Shown here piece by piece: positions 1 to 13,356 of a stretch of 64,000 bases of DNA. The position numbers and the translations under genes are program-made. The DNA lies in the NCBI RefSeq assembly GCF_014898815.1, contig NW_026515544.1, positions 620,001 through 684,000 on the forward strand, read 5' to 3'. Below the pieces are notes generated by a model. The model was not told where the DNA came from, did not search any database, and saw only the letters and a list, made by a program, of their open reading frames with translations. How positions within the stretch are numbered: the stretch's first letter is position 1; each line of letters opens with the position of its first letter. Source of the DNA: Panonychus citri. Its lineage: Eukaryota > Arthropoda > Arachnida > Trombidiformes > Tetranychidae.

Positions 1-2705
1 AAATAAACAACGACCCAAAAAAAAGTAAATTTTATCATAAATTCAAATCTCCACAGCAACAGTTAAATTATAACAGTAATTTACTTTCTATTAGCAAACT
101 ACTACAATCATTTGCCTTTTGTATCATCCAAACAATATAACAAAAGATAATTGATCAAACAGCTGATTAGTAATGATAATAGTTAATGACAATACGATTG
201 TCATTATTATGCAAATAACTATTAGATTGATCTGAACATGAAATCCTTTCATGTGATTTTATCAATAGATTGTTGATTTTCCAGTTAATCATATTTGCTG
301 AACTGAATCTTGAAAAGATGGAGAAAAAATTTCTTCATATGCAAATAATTGAAAAGATGTAAATTTAATAACAATCAGAATCAAATTGATTCCATGAAAA
401 TCATCATGAAAGTGGATGATTAACATAAGAGGATTTCAAGTGTTGTCATCGGCAAAAGTTCAATTTTGATTCTAATTTAATTGAATCTCGAATATTATTT
501 TTACATTTCAATTCATTCACCATTTTTTGGAGAAATCAATTAATTGATTCACTAAATTCTAACTTTAATTTAATCTTCCAAATTCATTTGATTATTTAAA
601 CTTTTTCACCGTTAATTTGATATTTAAGATCATTGTTAATTTCTTTGTAATTGATTAATTCACATATAACACAATTATCATTTTGACAACAATTTAGAGT
701 AAACAATTAACTTAATTTTCTGAAATAATTGAATTTCCCTGTTTCCAAAAAAAAAAGGATTCAAATTGTCATGTTTAAATTTCATTCTGGAACTAAATTA
801 AATTTGATCATATTTTAGTTTATTATTTATGAGTTTACTTTCAATCAGAATTAATGAGATGTAAACAAAATTTATAATTAGATTGATATTATTGCCATGG
901 TGGTGAATATTCATGTTAATTAACTGAAAACTAGAAAAAGTTAAGAAATTAAAATTAACATGAGAGATCAAAGATTCTTGATTATTAAAACTTTGGTTAA
1001 TTTTGAAATTCGTAACCAATGGTTATCCAGTTGAAAAGATGAATGTTAATTAGCTCAATTGAAGGAAAGTTAATTACGATTCTCGAATTGTTGATTAACT
1101 GTTCATGTAGAAGTTCATGTGAACCATTAAAAGGATAAATTGTTATTTAGTAATAATTTATCTCGACATTTTAATGGAAACTTATAGTAACATGAACTCA
1201 TGAACTTATCTATTTGAACGTAATCACTGAACCATTGATTGGAGATTTAAAATAAAAGGATTCCAATTGAAACTGATTAAATCTCTTCCTCTGTGTTTAC
1301 TTTGTCCATTTGATATTCAATTACCAATCATAGAAACAGTTAAACTGACCAATGGTCAATTTCCTCTATCTTATGACCTCTGATAAGGTGAATTGTATTT
1401 AGCTCAACAATTCAATGAACTTTCATCGAACCGTTTTGACTTTTTTTTTCATCCATTTTCTATACGATAATCAGGGGATTAATATTTAACAATGGAAACT
1501 TAATCATTTGTAGTAAATGTATTAAACTATAGAATAGCAAAATAATCAACAGATTTTTGCATCATAAAAATGATGAAGATGAGAAAAGGTAAATAATGAA
1601 TGATGAAGGTGCTGGAAGGGAAAAAGAAACAAGTTATCTCAAATTCAGTCTACCATGATGGTGGAAAATGGTAATTCTCTCGTTGGAATTTTTTCATGGA
1701 AAAGATTCAGTTTCCTTTTCTCTATCCTCTTCCTCTTAGAGCATCATTCTGATTATCTTCATCATAATCATAAGTAACTTTTTCCAACTACATGTTTGCT
1801 CCTTGATGATGTTTCCTGGATTGATAGACCTTTTGCTTGGTTTTTTCTTCTTCTTCTATACTTCCATTGATAAATCATAGTGAACATTTTCATCTATCTC
1901 TTTTTTTTTGTTCTTCACTTCTTCTAATACCATCACCATCATCATCCTCATAATGTTGATATTTCAAGACCAAGTGAAAGAGGAAATAACTTTTAGAAAA
2001 GCAAAAGCTAACATGGTAACCAAATGAACGATATTCATCATCATTAAGCACCATAATCACAAATTCTGTACACGAAAGATAATCTCTTTCTCCAACAATG
2101 TCTACAATAGAAAAGAAAATAATACAAAGAGAATAAAAACTAAATACAATTGATAACATATACTCACCATTCATTTAACACAAGTAACAGAAAAGAAGAA
2201 ATAAAAAAAGGCAAAGGTAAATTGAGAGATAATCAATTGGAATTATCATTACCTCTTTCTTTTCATTTTTTCTTTTTTGACATTAAATCTGTCACATTAA
2301 GTAAACAGAAAACGCTCAGAGTATTCACTAGCAAAATAAAGACCAAATTAGTTTAACAAACTATAATTAAAACAAGAAAACAGTCTAATTAAAATGCAAG
2401 ACAATTAACATTTTGATTTAGAAAAGTGAAAAAAATTTTTCATATGATTTTCGTTGAAAGTGTCGCCATCTCTTAATATAAATATGAATATGGAATTTTT
2501 TTCAAAGGATTAAATGAATTTTAGTTTAATCTTTCAATTTTTATTAATTGTTTCTAATTGTTTTGGTGTCTGTTCTTGAAATTTAGATCAAGTTGGGTGA
2601 ATTTTTCCATGTTTTCTGATCTGTTTTTAGTAAATGTTTAAAGTGGAGGTCATTTGGTTGGTGTGTTGGTGCAAAAGGTTTGGTTTGTTTAGTTGATTTG
2701 CTTAC
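1..2705. other. AT-rich non-coding DNA
   Basis: I see no convincing coding exon here. The open frames are short, hydrophobic by chance or simple-sequence driven, and lack flanking splice signals. The downstream exon(s) of the minus-strand gene at 2706-4097 should lie here or further left, because that gene ends in a splice donor at 2706, but I could not pick one out. A TGACC-AAT-GGTCA palindrome-like site lies at 1346-1358. Confidence 0.55.
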
Positions 2706-4097
2706 CTGTCCTCGATTGAATTGTTGTTATTGTCAATCATGTAACTGTTATTGGAATCACATTTTGGTCTTCGACATTTTCTTGGTGATCCTCCAGACGA
2801 TCCTCGATAACATGGTGACCTTGAACAGGAGTCTTCTCGACGATGAGAACGATGGGAATGATGATTACCTGGACCGGTTGACGATGATCTTGAAGGTAAA
2901 CGACAATTTCTTCGACCACAATCAGACCGATTTCGGCGACTTTTTTCAAAACAATTGGCCTGAGAACAATAAAGATCATTTAGACCATAATTACCCGTTT
3001 CATGGATTTTCAATGGTCCCAAAGGTTTCACCCCAAAAGAAGCGGTTGATAATAGTTGATCATCGTCATTGTTATTACCATTTTTAGTACTACCATTCTC
3101 ATCATTGGAACCAATATTAACATTGCAATTATCTTCATCACTTTTTAAACAATCACCATTCAAATCAATGTTGTTCACTTGTTTATCATTGATTTCATTT
3201 ACATGTAAATCAACCATATTGTTATTATTATTGTTCTCATTATTGGCTCGTTTTGATTGTAAAATTGGTGAAACCTTAGCAACACTCGGTTCACTTTTGA
3301 TTTGCTGTTGTAAATTATTGTGAGATGAATTGTTATTATTATTATTTACCATTGATGCTGATGAACTTTCACCTCCACCTCTGATTCTTGAAGGTGATTT
3401 CTGTTCATTTGTAACAGTTGATGTACCTTTAACTGTAGCCGTTGGTTTAGCTGTTGAAGGTGATGAACCACTTTGATCTTTACTCATTTTCGCATTGATA
3501 ACAAACTGATTAACATTTGATTTGGTTTGTACTTTGACACGAGGTAAACAGTTGAAATTACGATAACTCGTTTCATCAACAGTTTTATGTTCACTGGAAA
3601 CAACATGTCCGGTAACTACAGGAGAGAGATGAAGATGAAGATATTTTCGATGCTCTTTCACCTCCTTCTCCCTTTTCTCCCGCAACTATTACTGCTACTT
3701 TTTCTTCCTTATGTTTTTCTCTCCCTCTCCCACCACCTCTTCCTCCTCCTTTTCCCTCATCTTCCTCATCATCTTCTTTATATTGTTTAGTTACTCTTTT
3801 CACTCTATACTTCATTGAAGGCGCAGGTATACCTGAGATGAGTTTCAACCGAGATGATCCTTCTTGATGAGCAGGAGACTGGGAATGATGATGATGTTTC
3901 CATGGTAATAAGGGTGATGATATGTGAGCTTGATATTGTTGTTGTTGCTGTTCAATACAATAAGTATTATGGTTTACAGTTGATGATAATGATGCTGTTG
4001 ATGTTAGTGTGGGTGATGATAATGATGATGATGAGCTCGATACCTTATCAGTTGTTATTATTGTTGTTTCTTTCACTTTAACTCCCTTTGTTGTCAT
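2706..4097 (-). CDS. Low-complexity Ser/Asn/Arg-rich protein, 5' part of gene (two exons)
   Basis: I do not recognise this protein. Two exons join in frame: 4097-3833 starts at an ATG and ends at a donor TCAG|GTATAC. 3615-2706 follows an acceptor preceded by a clear pyrimidine tract and ends at a donor ACAG|GTAAGC in phase 2, so further exons are expected to the left. The 391 visible residues are mostly disordered: a Ser/Thr run, a five-residue Gln run, His-rich and Asn-rich stretches, and a SUMO-like IKSEP motif. The last part is basic, Ser/Arg- and Cys-rich (SRSPCYRG, RRPKC), looking like an RS-type segment. An ATG was chosen over an upstream TTG in the same frame. A nuclear or RNA-related role would be a guess. 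The consistent phase and splice signals argue that it is real despite the simple composition. Confidence 0.55.
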
Positions 4098-4115
4098 TTT
4101 TATGCTAACCCACAA

Positions 4116-6814
4116 TTCATTTGGTTATTCAACCTGCAAGAATAAGTTTAGTTGATTGTTACATTTATTTATCACGACAATTGTCTCATATTCAGAGGTA
4201 TTGGAATTACCAGAGTCCAGAGGAAATTTTATCAATAACTTTTACGGATTTTTCTTTTCCAATAAGAATCAACATTGGGATTTTCAGAATATCCTCTGAT
4301 CACGAAATTACAATCCAATTGCAAATCTTATTATTCATTAATCCTGTAAATAAGTTGCAAATCAAAAAGACAAGAAAACGAAAAGATTAACAGGAATGAC
4401 AAAACAATCGGATTAACTAAAAAAAAGACAGAATCAAATGTCCACTTGAATTTAAAGTGAAATCATTCAAAGTTTTAATCGAATGGACGAAAAAGTTAAA
4501 TTGAATTTAGAAATCATTGCAACAATAATTGAATTGTTGCCACTTCCCTTTACAATCAATCAAATTATCAAAACTAAATCAAGGAGTAAAAAAGACCAAC
4601 TCAATTTAACTAACCAAAAGATGAACAGAAAATCAATAATCCACCTTGAGGGTAACGGTAAACCTTTAAAAGGAAACAGTGGAAATAGATTCAAGTAAAC
4701 ATTAGATAAACGTGATTTAATAGGTAAGATGAGATGAAGATGATCAGGATATCCTCTCTTTTTTATCTTCCTGAGCAAGTTATTTTATCATCTTCATCCT
4801 CATCCTCATCCTCATCTCCATCTTACAATTTGATCAATATTTCAACTCCATTGGAAAAGCAAACATTAACAACAAGATTAACCAGAAAAACTAACCAGAT
4901 AAAACAAAAGCAACAATTTAACCAGAGTGAAAAAACAACAATCATTAAACTGTAATCCAATTATCAACTTTTATAATCACAATTAAGCTTTAACTATTAA
5001 CCAGAACTTTGAATGAACATTTCTCTGGAAATTAACTCTTCATTGATTACAATTTCATTCCCATTGAAAAGTTTCATGACTTCCAATTAAGTTTCTAGTT
5101 GGATTGTTTTCTTTTCCAGGTTGATGATTAATCCATTTTTATAAATACAATTTAAATAACGATAATAATAATTAACTCTAATTGTTGGCTGTATAAATTT
5201 CATCCTGAAACAATTGAGCAAAGTTCATTGTTAAGGTTCATTTTGAACTGAGAGCTTTTTTCTGATCTTTTCCTGTTCATCTTCAACAATACATGATAAA
5301 AATTCTGGTTCTAATCATCATGTTGATGAAAGTTTTTATCGAAAAAATAACAAAGATAATTCCAAACTCGTGAGAATTAATTTTGATAGAAATTTTCATG
5401 AAAGTTCAATAACATGATAAGATTTTCTGGAAAAAATGAAAATTTTCCTAATCTTCCAATTTATTCACAAAGATTCAAATGATAATAATTCAGGGAGAAC
5501 ATTTTGTAGAAAAAAGTTTAGTAAAGAATTTGAAATTTCATGTGAATAAAAAAATTCTGGATACCATCAGAATCTAAATTCTGGACTATATAAGCTGAAT
5601 TGTGAATTCATTTCAATAATATCATTGAAAATCAATAACATATTCATTCAGGGCGAGATAAGAACATAAAATGAATTATCTGATAACTAAAAATTCATTG
5701 AATATTTTGTATCATTCTCAGATAACATTTCATGATAAAATCGCTTAAGGCAATAACTAAATTCATCTGATAATTTCCATCATGTGAATTTTATGAGCTG
5801 AATTCTGGGAGTGAAAATAAATCCCTGTTATCTTATTATCAGAATTCACGAGAAATTCAGTTCAATCAATTTTTTCCCACAAAATATACCAAATCAAATA
5901 TACTAAGAATGTGAATCACATCGGTCACCGTGAATATCATGCTAATCATGATTAATTGTTTGCAATTAACTGTTGTTCAATGTTAATTGTTGACCGAAGC
6001 TGTTTTCTGTATTTTCTTGCTGACCTTTGCTGATTGTAACTAATTGATGGTAATCAATATATTGAGACTCATTAATTTATTTATATGTGTTTTGATTTAT
6101 TATGATTAGTTTTTTTTGTTTTGATTTCTTCTTACAATTTATCTTGATTAACTTTGATTTAGTTTTTATTTCATCTTTGATTAGGTTGTAATATCATGGA
6201 TGATGTTGGTTAAGACCGATGAACATGTTTGCTTTGATTTGATTGTTAAGATCATGATTCGGATTACATTTTTGTAATTACCTGAGGCATGATTAGTTAT
6301 CATTAGGATGATAATTTCAATCAGAGTTGATTGTTTATTGTGAGAAAATTAAATCTACTCAACATTTGCTACTAATACAAATTGTGATTAACTAAATTAC
6401 GCTCAAGGCTTAGGATTACTTTCTCATAATACAATCAATACAATTAAAGTATTGTTATCCTAATCATGTAAATAATATAAATCTATGGTTAAACAATCAA
6501 ATCAACCGATATTAGTACATTAAAATAATGAGAAAGTAAAATTTAATCAGTCAAAAAGATAATGGATTAACTTACCATTAGATTTGTAGTCAAACAAGAA
6601 TCACAATTAACTGGCCAACATATTGACTTAATCCATTTGAATGATTACAATTTATTCAGAAAAATTGATTAACAAGTAACATTAATTGTCTACCAATCAT
6701 TTTACAGAATTAATAACATTAAATTTACAAATGACTGTCAATCATTTGAAGGCCAGGTAACAGTGGAGCTAAAGAAAACCTCCCCACCCTGTCTTCCTAT
6801 CATCTTCCTCCACC

Positions 6815-6851
<37 letters not shown>

Positions 6852-9800
6852 TCGACCAGGTAATAGTAAGGAACCCAAATGAATGGATAACATTTGAAAC
6901 GAGGGGAAAAAAGATCAATATATTTAAGACTAAAGGTAAATGCGTGTTTACGATTCGATTTAAAGTGAGTCATTTAGAACAACATTCCCCACCCTCTGCC
7001 ACTTCCTCTCCCTTATAATCCTCAATTATCCTCCTTGAAGAAGCCCAAATAAATAAACTTTACCTATGTAATTATTTTGGTTACCTGGAAATTTAATGGA
7101 ATAAAAATAAATTTTTTTTTTCGATACAATAATAATATCCGCTAAACCATCAAGGTCACAATTAAATTTAAATTGTTTTGGTTGATTGATTAACTACAAA
7201 CAGATGATATCAATGTGATAACATATGGGAACTCCCTGATTAATTAATTTAATCGTAATCCATTTAGTCTTGTATCAACCTCATCCGTTTGATTTAGTGT
7301 TAAAGTCAAAATATTGACAATCCTCAGAGATTCATGATGATTTTTGCAAACATGATTTCTTTTGTAATCTTGACATGAAATCTCATCTGTATTGAACTGA
7401 ATCATAAATTCAATTATACATGTTGATGTAGTGAAATTTTCATAGAGGGAAGAGGAGAAAAGGTTCGGTGGGTGAAAAATGTTCATCTTTTTGGGAACTT
7501 TGTTCATGGATATTTGTTCATAAATATGATTTTCCATGATAAACTTGCCTATTCATTTCTGTTTATTATTATTCGTGAATGTTTGTTATCAACTCTCATG
7601 GTTCAACTGATTTTAACATCTATCAGAACTGTAACTTGAGCTGTTCACTTGATGAAAAAGAAAGAAAAAAGTTCAGTTCTGTTGAGTTCGATAAACTTGA
7701 AACACGGTGAAAAATATATACACACATAAGAAACCAATTTTCACCGAGGGAATTGTAATTAATCCCTTATCATTTTGTATAATCATTTTTAATCACAATT
7801 ATATTCATCATTATCATTTACCAGAACTATTATCATGATTAAACCTCAATGGATTCATTTTCATGATCATTTTATATAATAATAAACATTGAAATGGATT
7901 AATATTGTTCAGTGTCAAGTGGGTGTAAGCTTAACAACTGATTATCATTAATTATTTGTCAATTGCATTTCTTGATAATAAGTAAATTTTCTTGATTGTC
8001 ATGATAATAATCAATGGAATATTAAATTATTATTTATTATATGATTCATTAATCAAATGTACAAAAAAATGCCGCGAATCAATTATACAAAGATCATGAT
8101 CAGTTAACTACACTCTAAATTGGATGAAACAATCAAAAGTTCATTCTCTCCAAGGTTAAGAGGTCAAAAGGTTAACCTTGACCATTGAGACCTTAAATTC
8201 TAATGTAATTGTGATAAGGGATTAAATTCAACTGAAGAAAATGAAAAAAAGTTCAATTTAATTCCAAGAGCTGAGGATTTTCCTACTCCCGAGTAAACAT
8301 TTTCACCCACTAACCTGAAGGTGAATGAAATGTAACCATGAATTCATCCATTGAATCAAATGGTATAAATGTTTCAATATCATTGATTATTACATGAGAA
8401 GTAGAAAGAAGGAGGAAATGGGAGGGACAGGGTGGAAGAGAGAGAGAGAGAGAGAAATGGATGAAGATGAGGAATAAAAAAAGAAGAAAAGAAAAACAAG
8501 AAATAATGGAAATAAGAAAATGGTAAAATGAGATAAATAGAAATGAAGATGAAGATGAAGATGAATAGTCGAAACTATTTAGATAATATTTTGTTTCTCA
8601 TGAAGACGAAAATGCCTCTCGAGTCATCATCCATTCTCATCTTCATCTTCATCTTAATATTAATATCATGATGAAATTGTCTCCCCTTATCATCTTAATT
8701 GAGTCTCTCTCTCTCTCTCCCTTAACCCAAAAGGCAAATATTGGGCTATGATATTTTTGGGTGTTGGTTTTTGGTAATAACAATCATCTTCAATGACGAT
8801 AATAATGATGAGACTCAAGATATCATGATATTAATCAGAATCATTGAGATGTGAAAAAAGTAAGAAAATGAAAATGATTCCTATTAACCATGAACTCTAG
8901 TTTCTTTCAGGGGAGATAAAGTTCATTGACATAGTTCAAGGTTTTTCCTTTTATAATATATTAACCTTTCACCTTTTAACTGCAACAATTAAAAATTAAT
9001 TGTCACTTGGATATAAAGTTACTGATGTATGAGTTTTTTTTTCTGTACGATGAAAGTGATGAGGTGAAGGAAAAAGTTCTGGTTAATCAGTTGGATTTGA
9101 TTTGATTGGTTGACAGGAAAACAAATTGAATCTATTGTTGATTGTCATTGATTTACAATTCACAATTTATTCATTTCCTTTCATATTCTTGATAATAATC
9201 AATTATTTTCAATAAATTGCTGAGCAAATATTTGTCACCATGAATATTTGGTGACACTTGGATAGCCAAAAATTTCAACTCAATAATCAACTGATTGTTA
9301 CGGATTATTTTCTCATATTGATTGACATTACAATACATTTAAAGTGACACAATTATCATTCAGCTCATGATGATCATCATTTCAGATGAAATTTAATTTG
9401 GTTAACAATTTATTCATTGTCAGTAGTTAATTAGATTAATGAGATTCAATTGTTTTTCTTGTCTCACTAATTAACTCCAAACTTTTTAAATTAATTATCA
9501 AATGCAAATTCAACTTGATTTTATAAAAAAAAAACACAAACAATTTAATTATCAACTCTGGTCATTTGGGTAATTGATCAGTTTAATTCAAATTGTTCAT
9601 CTCTTGTTTGTTAAAAGTTAATTTTCCTCATCAGAATTTGATTCTGAGTCTTTCAATTGATTAATCACTTCTAGTTGATTTCTTTGATTAGTTATCTTAT
9701 TATTACATGTAGATGATTGGTAATTGCAATTGATTTATTATTAATCTAATATTAAACAGACTGAAAATGAAGATCGATAAAATTGATTAGCTGATCACCA

Positions 9801-10850
9801 TGATTAGCATGAGGAATCTGATCAGAACTTTCAAATTGTCTAATCTTTAATTATTATCAACAGAATGGAAACTTAAATCCAATTAGTTGATCATCAGGTT
9901 ATTTAAATTAATCCATTGATTTTATGTCAATCAATAGCATATCAGTTGATTGATGTTAATATTATTTACTCAGATTTCATCTGATTCCATGTTATCAAAG
10001 GATTAACAAGATATTGATGGTTTAGTAGTGTTTCTGGCTTAATCCCATTCATGGTAATAATAATAATATTGTTGGTGAATAAATTTATCGATTCCCAATG
10101 TGAGTTAATCATAAAATCGAGGAGAAACTGGATTAAATCAATTGTATCGATGAGAACTCAGTGTTTTCACCATGAAAGTGAATTGAGAAACATAAGCTTC
10201 ACATTGTAACTTTGAAGGATTTAGATATTGACAATACTCACCTTAATTGTTACAGTTAATTGTTGGCGGAATCAACTGATTGAGTGATGAAAATTATGTC
10301 ACCAAGATGAGTTACTTTTGTTTTAAAATAGCTTTTGATTGTAAACTCAATTCAAACAATTTAAAAATGGCAGAGATCCAATTGACTGTTAATATTATCA
10401 ACAAATGATTAAACAAGAGGCACAAATTAATGTCACTAATTAAATGGTATGTAATTTAAGAGCCAACAATTAGTTGACATTGGAAAGGGCAAATTCAAAA
10501 TAAAAGGTTAATTTAATGTCACTGATAATCAATGAATCTCTTGATCATTGGGATATTTAAATGGCAACAATTGATTAACTAATTTTCAAGAATCATCTTA
10601 ATTTAATTGGAGACAATTTATTTTATGTTAATCGATACATTGGATTAGTTAATCAACAGGTAAAATGATTAATTTTTTCCTTGAAATTGATTGTTTAGTC
10701 TTGTGTTTGGTCAATTTCAATGTTGATTAGTTAATTGTGCTTTTCCATTGGGTACTAACTAATTGTGCAATTTTTTTCTCCTTTTTTCTGGTCAATGATT
10801 AAATATCCAATCTCTCTAATCAGTGCTAATCTTATTACTCTTTACAATTA
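4116..10850. other. 6.7-kb AT-rich gene desert
   Basis: There is no supportable gene on either strand. The stretch is rich in TTAATTG/TGATTAA words and stop codons in all frames. It holds a (GA)n tract at 6818-6848. At about 8430-8720 a GA/GAT-rich stretch is followed by CT/ATC-rich sequence, giving inverted-repeat potential. It could contain 5' untranslated exons or enhancers of the flanking genes, but nothing in the sequence proves that. Confidence 0.5.
6818..6848. repeat. (GA)n microsatellite
   Basis: An uninterrupted GA dinucleotide run of about 30 bases in non-coding DNA, probably polymorphic. GA runs can also bind GAGA-type factors, but there is no gene start close by. Confidence 0.9.
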
Positions 10851-10852
10851 AG

Positions 10853-10859
10853 TATAAAA
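10853..10859 (+). promoter_or_regulatory. TATA box of the secreted Cys-rich protein gene
   Basis: TATAAAA lies 163 bp upstream of the ATG at 11022. That leaves room for a start site about 30 bp downstream and a leader of roughly 130 bp. It is the only good TATA match in this stretch. Assigned by motif and position only. Confidence 0.45.
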
Positions 10860-11021
10860 TCCGATCAAATGATTACAATTAAAACCATAATACTCTTTGA
10901 CTTCTAGAGTTAGACATCTCTTTGCCTCCTTTTTGTTGATTATTTAATTAGTTCTTAACTAACACAACTTTAAAAATCTAATTTCCTTTATTTTAATTGT
11001 TTAATATTTAACATCTTCAAA

Positions 11022-11855
11022 ATGAATTCATTATCACTGTTATTATCTATTCTAATTGTCTCAGCTTTTTCAGGTAAGTTAATTAGTGAAAAAGTTTAAT
11101 TGATTAACTAATTTGTTTTTTGTTAATTTCATCAGTTGGTCAGTCCTGGTCAGCTAATTGTCACCTGAAAGAATTGGATTATTGTGCTGCATCTTTAATT
11201 GTTCAGCTTCAAAACCAAGGTAGATTTAATTTACAATTAATTTCTCTTTGATCATTTCTAATTGTTTACATTTTCCCTCTCTCAATTAACAGCAACTCCA
11301 ACAACCGACGCAGCCATTGATTCATATTGTTCAACAATTAGAGATGCTCATGATTGTGCTTCTAATTATACGGCTAAATGTGCGACCTCCTTACAGAGAG
11401 AGTTGATCGACTTTGTCGCAATCGGAGGTGTTGCCGTCGTCAAAGAGTTTTGTACTCCTGGTAGTCCACTTCGAACCAATTATTTGGCAAATGCTAAATG
11501 TCTATCTGAGGCCAAAATCGAGGCTAAACGTTGTACCAACGATTTACAAGTAGCCGTTGAGGAAGTGATCACAACCTCATGGGAGAAACGAATTCCTCTT
11601 GGATGTTGTGCCTTCAACCGATTCCAAGAATGCTCCTTATCGATTGTCAAGTCGCGATGTGGTCCAAATGTTGTCGACTTGGGTCGTAAAGTGATGTCCA
11701 TGACCACATCTCGAATACCCGAAACAGTTTGTCGATCTTTCCCGACCAAAAGTCCACTTTGTGTCAACATTTTACCGGCAACCGGTGAGACACCGAAAGG
11801 GAACAAATCAACCAGTCTTATAGCTCGACTATTTGCCACCGCCGTTGGTAATTAA
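11022..11855 (+). CDS. Secreted Cys-rich protein, 232 aa
   Basis: Three exons (11022-11073, 11136-11219, 11293-11855) join with consistent phases across introns of 62 and 73 bp. The protein opens with a typical signal peptide (Leu/Ile-rich residues 1-17, then a small-residue stretch), so it should be secreted. The mature part has 14 cysteines, including a CC pair, spread over about 210 residues, and one N-glycosylation motif (NYT). An even cysteine number and regular helical spacing suggest a disulphide-bonded all-alpha fold. The pattern is loosely like the arthropod 27-kDa haemolymph-protein family or nematode DUF19 proteins, but I cannot assign it firmly. No transmembrane segment follows the signal peptide. 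A TATA box upstream supports an independent, probably tissue-specific gene. Confidence 0.8.
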
Positions 11856-13356
11856 TTGTTTACTCGACGAAGAAAATATTTTATTTACAATTGTAATTAT
11901 TTCAAGCGAAACTGTGATAATTGACCAATGGTCTTAATGACACGAAGATTCTCAGCAATTAAGAGAATCTTCATTCTAATAGATGTTTTTAATTAACAAA
12001 GAGGTAACTATTTACTTCCTCTAAAAAGAAGCAACAATTTATCAATAAAAATACATTTCTGACAATCAAATCAACTTTTGTCGAGTGACAATCATTTCAA
12101 TTGATTCCGGAATTGATACTTTACTTTTGTCAACAAGTTTAATCATTTGAAAAGAGAAAAACAAATTGATTATAATTAATTTGCTCTTGGTAATAATTTA
12201 ATTGCTGATTACGCAAACACATTGTGTTTCTTTCGAGTGAATCAATTAACATTGATTGTTGATTGTTTGAATGTTAACATCAATCACAATCAACTATTTC
12301 CGATTGAATCTTTTCAACCCAACGAAGCAACAATTAGATTAATCTACTCGTCATAATTAACATTTCATTTCATTTCCATTTCGTATTAATCAATGATTGT
12401 CTGTAAATAGAATCAACAAAAATTCCCCGAATGTATCATAATAAAAATGGAGATAAATGAGGACAATTAAGTGTTAATGGAAAAGTATGGTAATGAAAAA
12501 GGGAAATAAATTGCTATTGAAACATTTAAAGTTCTGCATTTAATTGAAGATAAATTATCTAGAATAATAAATATAATACAACCTAAAAATTAATTTTTGG
12601 TTTACTCGTTTTTGTTAATCATTTGACGAAAAGTTGAGATGGTTTGTTGTTTGTTAAGAATTAGGAGGAAGATAGAATTGAGAATGTTAATTGTTAAAGA
12701 ATGAGATAGAAAATATGAGATTTAGAGCTTTGAGATGCGTATTAGTTAAATACGCGGCGATAAAATTAAAACACAATTAAGCAACAAGGTGATCTGATCA
12801 ATGCTTGTATAATCTATCCATTGATTACCTAGAACAAAGAGAGTGAGAAGGGAAAACAATATAATAGCGATGAGAATGATGGTGATGATGGATGATGATG
12901 ATGAATCAACAATTTTCATCTAAAAACAATCTTCTAATCATAAATATCTTTGATTCAAAATAAAATATTAATTATCTCCTTGCTTAAAGGATTGAGTTGA
13001 TACGGAAGTTAATCTTTTAAACCAACTGTAAATGATAAACTGAGCTAAAGAAAGAAAAACATAAACATAAACAATTGCTTTCTATCATCTTATTTTTTTT
13101 TTGATTAGTAGTGTGATTGTTGATTTCTCGTTTCTTTTCTTTCTTTTTCTGTTTTTCTTTTATGAGTTGACTTTGCTTCATAATCTGGCTGAGAGAATCA
13201 GAAATAGGTAACCGATAAGATAATCTTTTGTCAATCTTATATCACAGGATGAGGTTTGCAGCTTTTCTTGGAACGGTCGTTCTGGGTGTTTGCTTTTTTA
13301 ACAAAATCCATTAACTGATCAAATGAGTTTAAATAGCGGTGGGTTGTTTTTTCATT
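11856..13356. other. Intergenic / 3' flanks of two convergent genes
   Basis: This stretch lies between the stop of the secreted protein gene and the stop of OGDH, which converge. It holds 3' untranslated sequence (polyadenylation-like AATAAA near 12046) and AT-rich spacer with GATGATG simple sequence near 12880-12900. No coding exon is supported. Confidence 0.5.

Noticed and set aside
798..2356. Several 68-94 codon open frames on both strands near the left edge
   Set aside because: Composition follows the local AT-rich DNA, there are no splice or promoter signals, and none resembles a protein family.
3069..4081. Plus-strand frames rich in Leu opposite the minus-strand exons
   Set aside because: They mirror the Ser/Asn/Gln repeats of the better-supported minus-strand gene, which has coherent splice sites.
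7244..7537. Minus-strand 97-codon open frame in the gene desert
   Set aside because: It has an ATG and fairly mixed residues, but no signal peptide, domain, splice context or neighbouring exon. Chance is the simpler reading.
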